Assembly: GCA_021613375.1 (NCBI GenBank)
Contig: CM038720.1
Coordinates: forward strand, 3,701,182 to 3,765,181
Length of the DNA: 64,000 nucleotides
Source of the DNA: Megaleporinus macrocephalus
Taxonomy: Eukaryota > Chordata > Actinopteri > Characiformes > Anostomidae
Reading direction: 5' to 3'
Shown here: piece by piece, positions 43,664-54,711 of the stretch
Layout: each line of letters opens with the position of its first letter
Numbering within the stretch: position 1 is the stretch's first letter
Position numbers and translations under genes: made by a program
The notes under the pieces: model-generated
Databases searched by the model: none
Told to the model about the DNA's origin: nothing
The model's input: the letters and a program-made list of their open reading frames with translations, nothing else

Positions 43664-44178
43664 TTACATGGGAAACAGCAGGAAACCACTGAAAGTACAG
43701 TGATTGTCACTGTTGTCACTTATCTGGCTGTTGTCTCTGAGCTTAACATAGGCAAGATCTCCTTTCTCCAGCAGCAGAGTGATTCCACCAACAGCATACA
43801 TATTTGATCCATTTGGATATTCGGTCACGTCCAAAATCCGCTCCTGATTTTTAAACAAACTTACAGCCAGCCTGTGTGTCTTACTGTTACCGAGTATATT
43901 AAACCTGAAGTAATAGACTCCTCTGAGTGGAGCAGTGAAAACACCTGCAGGAGGAGAAACAAGTGGATCAGTTACAGAGTCTCTACACCACCAGAGAGAA
44001 GAACCCGGTCAGATGTCAGCCAGAGTTTCTGGAATGACTGTATACGTACCTGAAACTGGACTGTAAGCGTTTCCTACGTTTGTGATTTGCTTCCTGAAAA
44101 CCAGTATGACTTCAGAGCTGAACGGCCCGTAGTAACCATTTAAACCTGAAGCAGATGAGAACGCAACCTTTGGAGTGT
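43664..44178 (-). pseudogene. Orphan C1q-domain exons, locus 8
   Basis: Two exons, 44178-44050 and 43944-43664, have intact splice sites, frame and lengths (129 and 281 bp). They encode a complete C1q domain from TPKVAFSSASGLNGYYGPF to TFSGFLLFPM, nearly the same as locus 7. No signal exon lies upstream before the next gene. The only coil-like sequence, at about 45014-45073, has an in-frame TAA and a destroyed acceptor. I call it a 5'-truncated copy. The unmutated state of the two exons leaves room for use as alternative last exons from an upstream promoter such as that of locus 9, or for repair by gene conversion with locus 7. Confidence 0.65.
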
Positions 44179-44445
44179 CTGCAAAGAGAACCATAAAAAT
44201 AATTAATGTCAAGGTCAAGGCTGGGATTACTGACCAGGCCGATGGGCCGACCGGTGCCTGAAGGCATCTGATGGGTCGTGGTAGCTAAATGACCAGAAAC
44301 GTGCAAATATTTGACCCCCCACTACTGTCCATAGTATCATTACACATCCATACAAACACCAAACTAACCAATTCTCAGAGAAATCTTTAACATCTCAAAG
44401 ACAAAAGCAGAAAAATGAGTTCAGGAGCCAAAACACCTTAAAGTA

Positions 44446-44446
44446 A

Positions 44447-44506
<60 letters not shown>
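44446..44506. repeat. (AAT)n microsatellite
   Basis: About 20 AAT/ATA units upstream of the locus 8 exons. Confidence 0.95.
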
Positions 44507-44509
<3 letters not shown>

Positions 44510-44699
44510 CTTATTGCACAAGTTACTGCCCCAATTTGGCCATTACATAGAGGAAATTATGTTAAACATGATGTTTTCAGTGTAATATTGTGGCTGTATA
44601 CAGTCAGAATTTGGCTGCTATGTTTCATTCAGGCAGGCCGTTCTCCTGTTAAAGGAACAGTTGATTGAACAACTCAAATCAGCATGACTCAACACTTCC

Positions 44700-44940
44700 T
44701 CAATCATTTATTATATCCTTCAGGTTCAAAGTGGTACTACAGTAATTCACTATCTCCTCTTCAGGTACAAAGTGGTGTTACAGTGACTCACTATCACCTC
44801 TTCAGGTACAAAGTGGTATTACAGTCACTCACTATCTCCCCTTCAGGTACAAAGTGGTATTACAGTCACTCACTATCTCCTCTTCAGGTACAAAGTGGTA
44901 TTACAGTGACTCACTATCACCTCTTCAGGTACAAAGTGTG
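44700..44940. repeat. 41-bp minisatellite, third array
   Basis: Six units with core CTTCAGGTACAAAGTGG, the same family as 2450-3065 and 18340-18665, lie between the orphan C1q exons and a coil pseudo-exon. Confidence 0.88.
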
Positions 44941-45013
44941 ATTTAGATTTTTTATAGTTAGAATTATTTGCAGTTTTTCAGACTTTTTGTACGTAATGAG
45001 ATTTCACAATGCA

Positions 45014-45073
45014 GACGAACTTGCTTTAGTCTCTCCACTTAAAATTCGCTGACAAGCAGTCTGCTAGTTATGA
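45014..45073 (-). pseudogene. Dead coiled-coil exon of locus 8
   Basis: The minus strand reads ATAACTAGCAGACTGCTTGT then CAGCGAATTTTAAGTGGAGA, matching the coil exon at 3235-3173 of locus 1. TAA interrupts after V-S-E-F, the acceptor AG is changed to TT, and the 3' part is shortened. Confidence 0.65.
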
Positions 45074-45199
45074 AATACCCCAGACATCTGCTGTTACTAT
45101 TAATGTTTCTGTTCCCGTTCCTCCTCCTGTTCTTGTTTCTGTTCCTGTTCTGTTCCTGGAGCTGCTCCTGTTGCTGTAAATGTTTCTGTTCCAGATCAG

Positions 45200-45440
45200 A
45201 TTCACTGTGGAGAGGTGTGGCGTCTCTGCTTAAGCTGATGTGGATGCTCTGAAAGAGTAGAGTGAAAGAAAGAATGTTAAAAAGGATAAAAAGATAATTT
45301 TCAAAACATTTATTGGCTGAGCAACACGTGATGTTTCTGCATAAATCTCAACAATAGATGTACAGCGATATGAAAAAGTGGATAATAGAAACAAATAAAA
45401 ATAATAAATAATAATAATAATAATAATAATAATAACTAGA
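45200..45440 (+). repeat. Local duplicate A with a coil-exon-like start
   Basis: The plus-strand text GAGAGGTGTGGCGTCTCTGC..GATGTGGATGCTCTGAAAG resembles a degraded coil exon (GRVASAE.SVDALKE). It is followed by GATAATTTTCAAAACATTTATTGGC, repeated almost exactly at 46330-46440. The exon reading is uncertain. Confidence 0.5.
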
Positions 45441-45480
45441 AAATGCACATGAATTAACCTGCCCTGAATTGTTTCCACTG

Positions 45481-45597
45481 TGCTGACCACTACCCCACCA
45501 TGCTAACCACTACACCACCGTGCTAACCACTACCCCACCGTGCTAACCACTACCCCACCGTGCTAACCACTACCCCACCGTGCTGACCACTACACCA
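45481..45597. repeat. 20-bp tandem repeat, six units
   Basis: Units of GCTAACCACTACCCCACCGT differ by one or two bases. Confidence 0.9.
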
Positions 45598-45599
45598 CT

Positions 45600-46260
45600 A
45601 TTAATGTTTCTGTTCCTGTTTCTGTTCTGTTCCTCGAGCTGCTCCTGTTGCTGTTAATATTTCTGTTCCAGATCAGAGTCAGATTCACATATTAATTATT
45701 ACAGAACTATTAAACTTAGAGTATATGTGTCATGCGTGATAGAAATTCCATATTTATTTATTCCCAACACCTTTACTTTCATATCTCGAAATCTTTCATC
45801 TCTGAAACTTCATTCAAACAGTCAGTGAATAAAATGTCTTTATTACAATGTTAGAAATTGATGTGATTATTTAGAAACCTCTAAATGCAGTAGTTTCTTT
45901 ATTTTTTTCATTAGTCAGGCTTTGAAAATGTCACCAGAAACAGGACTGAGACAAGAGAGTCAGTGCAGGAAGAACTCTGTCTGGTGGTATGATGGGTAAT
46001 GATGTCTAAGATACAGTCTGATAATATCAGTGATGATGGTGTCTTCGTACATTATATGTAACCTGAGCTCATTTATGTATTTATTAATGTATTTATTTAT
46101 ATTATTTGGTGCGTCTACAAGAGACACTGTTGCTACAATGTACAGTCTACACTGTTTTACTCATATTAGTGCTGATCCTGAAACAGTCATGATTCTGATT
46201 GGTGTTTTAATGACCGTGATTCATTCGGTCCATCATAGTTCTGTGTGTAAATGGTTGGAT
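45600..46260. other. Intergenic, no gene recognised
   Basis: TTAATGTTTCTGTTCCTGTT-like text repeats that at 45100-45190, showing a further local duplication. The 111-codon open frame at 46030-46365 has no domain or matching paralog. Confidence 0.4.
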
Positions 46261-46261
46261 A

Positions 46262-46450
46262 GATTTGGAGAGGCGAGGGGTTCCTGCTTAAGCATATGTG
46301 GATGCTGTGAAAGAAAGTATGTTAAAAAGGATAAAAAGATAATTTTCAAAACATTTATTGGCTGAGCAACACGTGATGTTTCTGTATAAATCTCAACAAT
46401 AGATGTACAGTGATATGAAGAAGTGGATAATAATAATAAGAAGAAGAAGA
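46262..46450 (+). repeat. Local duplicate B
   Basis: Second copy of the 45200-45440 segment, again starting with coil-like GAGAGGCGAGGGGTTCCTGC..GTGGATGCTGTGAAAG and ending in an (AAT)/(AAG) run. Confidence 0.5.
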
Positions 46451-47590
46451 ATAAAGAAGAAGAGTGTACTTTATGAAGGAAACCCAGGATGGTTGCACAG
46501 CTTAAGCAGTGCGAGAAACATAGAAGAGAGCGGGTCAGTGTTTTTGGGGGCCTACACTGCTACACTTTCAATTCCAACTGTCCATTCCAGTCTTGTCAGT
46601 GCTGTTATTCTCCTGAAGGACACTGTTTGGCTTAATGCTCGGTTCTGTATGAAATCATTTTCATGATGCATGCGAGAAACATTGAAGCTTAAACAGAGTG
46701 GAAACTCAGAATATGAAGCTAGTGTCAGCCTCACTCATGCCTTGTAGCCTAACAACTGCCAAGAAAATCCAAAAGAATGATCAAACCTGATGCTCCAAAC
46801 ATCAACACTGCAGGACCTTCACTAGGAAGCACCATCTGGTATAAAGGTGCAGGAACAAAACACAGCAACCGTGACCACACAAATCTGTTCTACTGTGATA
46901 TCAGTCTGAATTGGATCAGGAGGTGGTTAGAAGGTTCAGTTAGAAATGAATAGAACAGGCAGTTCACATCTTTTCTAGAAAGTCTTTTATAGAGAAACGA
47001 TATGCAGAAGATGATTACATAGGATGACGCATTCTTAATTTCTTAAGTTCTTCTAATAAGAGGTATGGAATTATTCCTGGAGCAGAATTAAACATCTGGT
47101 TGTGGTTAAAGAATGTTTAGAGGGTCTTTTAGAAATGAGCTCATTTGCTCTGATGCAGGTTTACATACTTTGAACATTCTGACCAGCAGATTCATGAGGA
47201 GCCACATGAGCTGCTTCTCTAACAGGACTGAAGAAGATAGTGTAGATGCTGAGATCTTGTTCTGATAAACAGGTTTGGGGGTTTTATAGCTCTTATAGAA
47301 ATATACATTCTCATTTTTACATTTAAATACTCAGCTCATTCAGTTATGTGTGTCTCTTCTTTCTGTGTGTTTGTTTAATTTCAGATTTTGAACTCATGTG
47401 ATTCAAATTATAAACAGTTGTTTTGAAATATTTGTGGTAATAATTTACCAGAATGTTTCATTAAAAAAAAAAATTAACACGTTTTAATGCACAATAACTG
47501 TTTATTAGCTGAATTTCACAACATGGGGGGGTATAAGATAAATACAACCCCAAAAACGCTTTTTTCTCTTTTTTTCCAGATTAAAGCATT

Positions 47591-49312
47591 TTACAGGGGA
47601 GAGATCAGAAAGCCACTGAAAGAGGTGTGGTTGTTATCATTGTCATAAATTTCACAGTTAGCTCTGAGCTTAACACACACAACATCTCCTCTCTCTATCT
47701 CCAGAGTGACCCCACCGACTGCGTACTGATTTGATGAAGCCGGGGGTTTGTGTGTAACTATGATTCTCTCATTATTCTTCATCAAAATTAGACTCGTCCA
47801 GTATTTGTGGCTGTTACCGAGTAAATTAAACCTGAAGTAATAGACTCCTCTCACTGGAGCAGTGAAAAAACCTGCAGGAGGAGAAACAAGTGGATCAATT
47901 ACAGAGTCTCTACACCACCAGAGAGAAGATCCAAACCAGACATCAACCAGTAAACCTGGAATGATTGTACAAATACCTGTAATTGGACTGTAAGCGTTTC
48001 CGATGTTTGTGATTTGTTTGCGGAACACCACCGTGGTCTCAGCGCTGAAAGGCCCGTGGTAGCCTCTTAAGCCTGACGCAAACGAGAACGCCACCTTTGG
48101 AGTGTCTGCGAACAGAATCATGCACAGCGGTAGAAGAAATAAGCTTATTTGTGCATATTAAAAGCTGCACTGTGTAAGTTTAGGGGATTTGGAGACCCCT
48201 CTGTTAGGAATGTGTAATTGCACTCAACATGTAGAACAACATTTTGTAACGTTGTGCTTTTTGGAATGTTCTTGTCTCTGAGAGGATGAATCTGATGACT
48301 GAAAGAGAATTCATAGAGAACTCGTTCAACATTCGCTGAAGGATGTGTCTTCTGGATTTATCTATGTCTCTGATACATCTGTTATATGTCTACGTATAAT
48401 GTCGCTGGAAAAAACGATTACCGGCTTTGCGGAACCAGTGATCTTTATGTCCCACGTTTAAGCCTTACTTGTATTCTCTTTTCTCAGTGTGTCCACGCTC
48501 CGTTCAGCAGAGGCCACTCTTCCCTTCAAAGCTGTGAAGAAGACACAACAAGTGAATTAATTAAACACCCAACCATTTAAACACAGAATCAGATGATGGA
48601 CTGAATGAAGCTCTTTCATTAAAACACCAATCAGAATGAACAGGGGTTCTTTAATAAAGTACAAAGGATCCACCTCACAAATAGCACCTGCTCTGTGGTG
48701 GTCCTGTGGGGGTCCTGATCATTGAAGAACAGGGTAACGAAGTATACAGAGAATCAGATGAACTACAGTCTGTAAGTGTAGAACTACAAAGTGCTCCTGT
48801 ATATTCAGTTGAGCTGGGTCAGTTCCTGAACGTGTACTTGGTGAGTGAAGGTGAATCATTACGAAGTATGATTTTAGAGTGCTAATTTTTTAGGTCGGTC
48901 ATTTACTGATGAGTGAAGAGACGAATGTAAACTGTCTGATTTTGCTGCATGAATTAAACAGAGATGTTGGATATTTATATATGTTTCATTAAAACACAGG
49001 CTCTCATAGAATACATTAAAAACCACCCAGAACATTAAAACCGCATAGACATGTTTGACCTTCAGTGACGTCCATTTGGTGATTCGCAGTTTTGTGAAAA
49101 AGGAAACTTCATTTCAAATCAGTTGACTTACCTGCATTTTCTTTCTTCAGCTCTTCAATCTGGTTTTCACTGAACTGCAGTCGCATCCTCAGCTCTACCA
49201 GCTGGGTCCACACAGCAGACTGGACTCCGATCTCCACTGCAGACAGGTCATCGGGTCTCTGGAGCTGAACAGAAGACAAGCAGAGCCAAATCAGAACCAC
49301 ACTGAGCTTCAT
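47591..49312 (-). CDS. C1q-like secreted protein, locus 9 (217 aa, 4 exons)
   Basis: Minus-strand exons 49312-49132, 48531-48469, 48105-47977 and 47871-47591 join in phase 1 and encode 217 aa. The signal peptide MKLSVVLIWLCLSSVQL is followed by QRPDD and a heptad stretch (VWTQLVELRMRLQFSENQIE). One 63-bp coil module (GRVASAERSVDTLRKEN) is nearly the same as in locus 2. The C1q domain runs from TPKVAFSFASGLRGYHGPFS through GNAYSPITGFFTAPVRGVYYF to TSFSGFLISPL, with an N-H-T sequon. The last intron is 105 bp, a multiple of three, and has no stop in frame, so its retention would add 35 residues without a break. The gene is the inverted paralog of locus 2, with matching introns and both flanks. 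A TATTTAA box lies at 49398-49392, and AATAAA lies at 47506-47501. Ligand unknown. Confidence 0.86.
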
Positions 49313-49391
49313 CCTGGGATATCTGCGAGGTTGAGAGTAGAAGGTTTAGGTAGAAATGGAGAGAATGTAACAGGCAGTTCACATCTGGGTC

Positions 49392-49398
49392 TTAAATA
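49392..49398 (-). promoter_or_regulatory. TATA-like box of locus 9
   Basis: TATTTAAG on the minus strand, 80 bases before the ATG, identical in context to locus 7 (AAGACCCAGATGTGAACTGC). Confidence 0.55.
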
Positions 49399-49430
49399 GA
49401 GAAACTTCAGGAACAGAGAATGTGGAAAAT

Positions 49431-49442
49431 GATTACATAACC
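49431..49442. promoter_or_regulatory. GATTACATAACC element upstream of locus 9
   Basis: It is the counterpart of the GGTTATGTAACC palindrome of locus 2, at the same distance from the TATA box, and fits the PAR-bZIP/C/EBP consensus on the minus strand. Confidence 0.4.
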
Positions 49443-49854
49443 TCAGCTTTGGGTTCCTGGCTGACTGTGGTGGGCTGAGAGACAAAATGCAATTTCATGT
49501 CCTGCTAATTTCACAATTCTAGAAACTTCATGAGAGTTTATTTTGATATTGTATCTTCTACATTTGGTTCTGTTAGCTTCACACTGCAATGGCTGAAGTG
49601 CACCAAATTACACATACAGGTGTTTGTTTATTGGTTAAACACTCACATTTACCAGCACGAAAATATAATAATGTAAGAAAACCTGAAATAGAGACGCATG
49701 TGTATAACAAAGTGAAGCAGTAATAATAATCTGTACTTGAGTTCCGCTTCTTCTTGATTGGTTTACTAATTTAAATATAATTGATCAATGCGCCAACATC
49801 AAAAGTGGATCTTCACTAATATTTTATTATTATCAGCAAGTTGTGGTTGTGTCA

Positions 49855-50110
49855 GACTGTGGGCCCCATCGCATTTGTAGTTAGGCTGCCATTGTGGGCC
49901 CCAGTTAAGCTACAGTTCTGGGAACCATTTGAATCACTGTTGTGGGATCCAGTTAGGCTTGCAGTTATATCTGTTCTGACTGTGGGGCCAGTGGACTGTT
50001 GACTGTGATTGGCCCCATTAGTGACTCACATGGGAAAACACTTGGGACACACGTGAAAGCCAAAGAACAAATCTTTGTGGGCCCCAAATGGATTCACTGA
50101 AGGGGACCAA
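49855..50110. repeat. GGGCCC/GTTAGGCTACAG repeat block upstream of locus 9
   Basis: Same family and relative position as 8040-8450 and 42220-42690. Confidence 0.55.
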
Positions 50111-50450
50111 ATTGACAGCCCATCTTTAACCCCTGTGGGTCTATCTGCAACCAGGGGGAGACCGTGCAACATTCACAGTGGCAGCGTGATTGATACCACC
50201 TGTCATCTCCCTTTTTAAAACCTGTAGACCCCTTAGCCAGTGCCTTGTGTTGTTCACACCATACCAGAGCCCGGAGTAAGCGCAATTAAGCAATCATGAA
50301 AAGGATCAAGAAGAAATTTTATTAGATCAATAATTAATCCACCAGAACCTCTTTTACATCTTAACTGTATATGATATACTTTGAAAGAGTTTCACTTCAG
50401 TTAATGCTGTGTTTTACTGACAGTGTGTCAACCAGTCCCCCTACTGGCAG

Positions 50451-50560
<110 letters not shown>

Positions 50561-50599
50561 TTTACTATTATCATCATATAAAAAATAACTTTTTGCCTT

Positions 50600-51060
50600 A
50601 TTAGAATTTTACAGTGAATTATTACTTTAGAAGTCTATCAAATAACCATTGTGGAAAGCTAATAAGTACATTTACACATACTGTAGTTTCAGCACTTTTG
50701 TCTACTCATATGTATTGTCTGATTTTCCCTGATATTGCAGCTCAATTCTAATTTTTCAGGTTAAAAGGTGCTCCCTCCTTGAAAAAGCTATGACCTGCAT
50801 TTGGATCAGGCTAAAAAACAGACAGGGCTGCTTTGTGAACTCATGGAAAGCATCAGCATTTGACACTGTCTTACTGTGGACACACCTTTTATTAATAATA
50901 CTTTTATACACTCACTTTAGTAAAGCTTAAATTGCAAAGCTTTTACTACATTTAGCAGTTTTAAGATCTGTTATTTCACTTGTTTGAGTGTTAGAGGCTA
51001 CAAATTCAAGCTACTATGCAGCCTTTCAACACAACTTAATATCTAAAACGCTATGATGTA
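50600..51060. other. Intergenic, nothing recognised
   Basis: AT-rich sequence. It may belong to the hAT-like remnant that follows, but no second terminus was found. Confidence 0.35.
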
Positions 51061-51149
51061 GCTTAAAATGGACACTTGCTGCTCATTCAGCACTTCTCAG
51101 CCTTGACCGTTTACTATTTTAACGTTACCTCCATCACCTCAAAGTCCCT

Positions 51150-51631
51150 GTGTTATCCTAACCTTACTACTTGCTTACGTACTACACTTTCCCGCTCAGT
51201 CTGTCCCTCGGGTTCTCTGTCCACAGCCTGCGTCTCTGGCTGCTCCTCTCTCTGCCCGCTACTACAACCTGCTGTTGCTGGAGCACTGCTGTTACAGAGG
51301 ACGTGGAGGCTACAGCAGCGAACATGTCTGACGTCTCCGCTCCCCCTTTCTGCCACTTAGGTTTCTCCATGTTGCCTCTCCTTTAACGCACGCTCGACAC
51401 TGAAACTAGCCAGAGTTACAGCGGACCACGCAGAGAAAGGGTGGGGCTGCTTTCGTCCTCTATCCTGATAGGTTCAGTCCACTGTCTATATTGAAGATAG
51501 GGCCAATTGGCCGCCCACTCTAAATTGTGAGCCAGTCTATTAAAAAAAAAAAATTCCAAGAGCATCGGCCCCTGAGGACTGTCGGCCCACCAGGCAAATG
51601 CCCGGTACGCCCGATTACCAGTCCAGCCCTG
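51150..51631 (-). mobile_element. hAT-like transposon end
   Basis: The minus strand begins CAGGGCTGGACTGGTAATCG at 51631, a terminal motif common on fish hAT elements. It is followed by GGGCATTTGCCTGGTGGGCC and, at 51370, a short frame starting MEKPKWQKGGAE that resembles the start of ZMYM1/hAT-type transposase genes. The rest of the transposase is missing. Confidence 0.6.
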
Positions 51632-51968
51632 TATGAGGGTGGGAGGCAGTTCACATCAAAACAGCAGCTCTGGGAGGCTATTCTGACATCATGAAAAGAA
51701 ATTCAAGCAAAAACTCTCCAAAAACTCACAAGTTCAATGGATGCAAGAATTGTGAAGGTGAAATCAAAGAAGGGTTCCTATGTTAACATGTAACTTGGCC
51801 TGTTAGGATGTTTTTGATTGAAATAGCTTTTGATTTTAGTTAATGTGACCTCCTAATGTTGCAAATGTAACAAATTTTTGAGTTGTTTTATTTTTGAAGA
51901 ATATACTACTATCATTGGGAGGTTTGTTCAATAAAATTCAATTTATACTCTAACAGGTGATGACTTTT

Positions 51969-52258
51969 TGTCACGCCTCCCGTCCATGTGCCCTTGTTTA
52001 CATCCCGTCCATGTGTTTCTGTTTTGTCACGTGCTCCCTGGCCCCGCCTGTCACACCTGTTTTTCGTTCGTCCTGAGTTGTGTCACCTGTTCCCTCTTGA
52101 TTAGTCTGGTTATGTATACCCTGTGTTTGCAGTCTGTCTGGGTCCTTCGTTGTTGTTGATGTTGTGGTGTACTCCGTCTGTCTGTTCGTTTAATAATTAA
52201 AGCCGTGTTTAAACCACAGTTTGCAAGTGTCTTTACCTGCTCCAGCTACACCGTGACA
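51969..52258 (+). repeat. Left LTR of a gag-only retroelement (290 bp)
   Basis: It starts TGTCACGCCTCCCGTCCATG and ends CAGCTACACCGTGACA, with TG..CA ends and a 6-bp inverted TGTCAC/GTGACA. It differs from the right LTR by a 25-bp local duplication (CCGTCCATGTG repeated) and a 2-bp indel. AATAAT/AATTAAA text near the 3' third may serve as a poly(A) signal. Confidence 0.75.
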
Positions 52259-52260
52259 GA

Positions 52261-52758
52261 ATGAGCGACCACAAGGACACAGCGAGCTGTTTGATCCCTC
52301 GGATCGAGCACGAGGATTTCCTCTCCGCTTGGGAGCTCTGTGCGCTGCTGGAGGCGGAAAACCCCGCTCTGCTCGCGGCTGAGATGGCGGCCGGGTGTGC
52401 AGTCGTCTCGGCGAACCAGGCTAAGCGGCGTAGCAAACGCCGTAGCCGGGCGCCCGCCTGCACAGAGCCGCGGCCACGCGCTTACTCCGTCGTGGCGCCG
52501 CTCTCCAGCCCCGCTGGCGCTCCGGCGCCACCTGGTGCTCCAGAACGGAGACGCTTCTGCTCCGCTGCCCCCGTGGACGTCAATGCAGCGAGGGCCGCTG
52601 CCTCCGTGGACGTCGCCGCAGTCCCTGCTCCTCAGCTGGCTCCTGTCTGTTCCCCTTCCTGCTCCCCGGACGGTGGTCCGGTCTGTTCTCGTGCCTGCTC
52701 CCCGGACGGTGGTCCGGTCTGTTCCCGTGCCTGTCTCCGCATCCCAGGCGGCTCCTGA
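52261..52758 (+). CDS. Gag-like ORF of a non-autonomous LTR retroelement (165 aa)
   Basis: The ORF starts two bases after the LTR with MSDHKDTASCLIPRIEHEDF. It has an acidic, leucine-rich N-terminal part (SAWELCALLEAENPALLAAE), a basic patch (KRRSKRRSRAP) and an Ala/Pro-rich tail with duplicated CSPDGGPVCSRA units. No protease, reverse transcriptase or integrase sequence follows before the right LTR, so the element would depend on others for movement. High GC sets it apart from its AT-rich surroundings. The gag assignment rests on position and style, not on a matched capsid motif. Confidence 0.5.
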   Translation: MSDHKDTASCLIPRIEHEDFLSAWELCALLEAENPALLAAEMAAGCAVVSANQAKRRSKRRSRAPACTEPRPRAYSVVAPLSSPAGAPAPPGAPERRRFCSAAPVDVNAARAAASVDVAAVPAPQLAPVCSPSCSPDGGPVCSRACSPDGGPVCSRACLRIPGGS

Positions 52759-53171
52759 CTCCGCCCCCCGGACGGTGATCTGGGCGCCTCCTGACTCCGC
52801 CCCCTGTGTGCCTCCTGACTCCGCCCCCTGTGCGCCTCCTAACTCTGCCCGTTCCTGTTTTTCTGTCTTCCTGGTCTCAGTCTGTCTGCCTGGTCCGTCA
52901 GTCTGTCTGTCTGTTCCTGGTCTCCGTCTGTCTGTCTGTTCCTGGTCTCCGTCTGTTCCTGGTCTCCGTCTGTCGGTCTGTATCTGGTCTCCGTCTGTTC
53001 CTGGTCTCCGTCTGGTCCGTCCGTCTGTCTGTTTCCGTCTGCCTGGTCCGTCTGTCTGCCCTAGTCCTGTGTCTTGTCCCTGTTTTGTTTTCTGGGTCTC
53101 CCCCTCAAGACGGGCTCCTGGGGTGTGTTCTCTTTCACGCCTCTGGGGCTGCGTCCTTTGAGGGGGGGTGC
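52759..53171 (+). mobile_element. 3' internal region with polypurine tract
   Basis: A pyrimidine-rich run of GTCTGTCTGTTCCTGGTCTCC-like units is followed by GACGGGCTCCTGGGG and the purine tract GAGGGGGGGTGC directly before the right LTR at 53172, as expected for plus-strand priming. Confidence 0.65.
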
Positions 53172-53434
53172 TGTCACGCCTCCCGTCCATGTGTTTCTGT
53201 TTTGTCACGTGCTCCATGGCCCCGCCTGTCACACCTGTTTTTCGTTCGTCCTGAGTTGTCACCTGTTCCCTCTTGATTAGTCTGGTTATGTATACCCTGT
53301 GTTTGCAGTCTGTCTGGGTCCTTCGTTGTTGTTGATGTTGTGGTGTACTCCGTCTGTCTGTTCGTTTAATAATTAAATCCGTGTTTAAACCACAGTTTGC
53401 AAGTGTCTTTACCTGCTCCAGCTACACCGTGACA
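53172..53434 (+). repeat. Second LTR copy (263 bp)
   Basis: Nearly identical to 51969-52258 apart from the 25-bp and 2-bp differences and a few substitutions. It serves as right LTR of the first unit and left LTR of the second. Confidence 0.75.
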
Positions 53435-54030
53435 GAATGAGCGACCACAAGGACACAGCGAGCTGTTTGATCCCTCGGATCGAGCACGAGGATTTCCTCT
53501 CCGCTTGGGAGCTCTGTGCGCTGCTGGAGGCGGAAAACCCCGCTCTGCTCGCGGCTGAGATGGTGGCCGGGTATGCAGTCGTCTCGGCGAACCAGGCTAA
53601 GCGGCGTAGCAAACGCCGGAAGCAGACTTAGCGGGCGCCCGCCTGCACAGAGCCGCGGCCACGCGCTCACTCCGTCGTGGCGCCGCTCTCCAGCCCCGCT
53701 GGCGCTCCGGCGCCACCTGGTGCTCCAGAACGGAGACGCTTCTGCTCCGCTGCCTCCGTGGACGTCAATGCAGCGAGGGCCGCTGCCTCCGTGGACGTCA
53801 ATGCAGCGAGGGCCGCTGCCTCCGTGGACGTCAATGCAGCGAGGGCCGCTTCCTCCGTGGACGTCGCCGCAGTCCCTGCTCCTCAGCTGGCTCCTTTCTG
53901 TTCCCCTTCCTGCTCCCCGGACGGTGGTCCGGTCTGTTCCCGTGCCTGCTCCCCGGACGGTGGTACGGTCTGTTCCCGTGCCTGTCTCTGCCCCCCAGGC
54001 GGCTCCTGACTCCGCCCCCTGACTCCGACA
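53435..54030 (+). mobile_element. Second, truncated internal region
   Basis: It repeats 52259-52790, beginning with the same MSDHKDTASC start at 53437. The frame ends at TAG near 53629 after an indel in the basic patch (KRRKQT). The unit VDVNAARAAA is expanded to three copies. It breaks off at CTGACTCCGACAG near 54030, without PPT or third LTR. Confidence 0.7.
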
Positions 54031-54039
54031 GTTGCATTC

Positions 54040-54700
54040 ATTACTACAACGTTTTATAAAAACCATTCATTACTATAACGTCCAGGAGTCCTATAGAGCA
54101 TAATGGTCCTCCCTCTCTCCTTATCACTCAGCATGATGCTCTTAGCCAGCATGGTCAATTAACAGTTAACACCCTCCGTCCAGTATGATTAACTGTCCAA
54201 TGATACATTTTAAAAGAGTTTAAGAAGATGTGAAGAAGACCTTCTTGTCCAACTTCAGTGTCTGACCTCACAGATGGTTAAACATTCCCATAAACACTCT
54301 CCTAAACCGTGTGGAGAGCCTTCCCAGAAGAGCTGAAGCTCTTATAGCTGCAAAGGTTGGGCCGACATCCTATTAAACCCTATGGATTAAGAATGGGACG
54401 TCACTCAAGTTCAAATATGTGTGAAGGCAGATGAGGGAGTACTTTTGACAATATAGTGGTGAAGTTGCATTGTGTAGCTGTCCAAACACTTACTGACCAG
54501 ATTGCATTTTAAGCAGTCGTACTAGTTTTAAAGCTGTTTATGTTCAGATTGGAAAATCTCAAAAACACAAGCATTGTTTTCAGTAAATTGTGTTTTACAG
54601 TTCTTGTAAAAAACATTGAAGCCACAAAAAACACTTTGCACACGTTTTGATGCACAATTACTTTCTTTTTTTTTTTGCATGGAACAAGAATAATAGACAG
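54040..54700. other. Intergenic and 3' flank of locus 10, no gene recognised
   Basis: AT-rich text; ATGCACAATTACTTTCTTTT near 54650-54670 matches 3' flanking text of locus 9 (47490-47500). No separate gene is seen. Confidence 0.4.
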
Positions 54701-54711
54701 ATGCACTTATT

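Noticed and set aside
46030..46365. 111-codon plus-strand frame with a hydrophobic start
   Set aside because: It spans the edge of a local duplication and a decayed coil-like segment. No matching paralog or domain supports it.
52246..53262. 338-codon minus-strand frame, Arg/Gly/Asp-rich
   Set aside because: It is antisense to the LTR element and caused by high GC. The plus-strand ORF fits the LTR and polypurine layout better.
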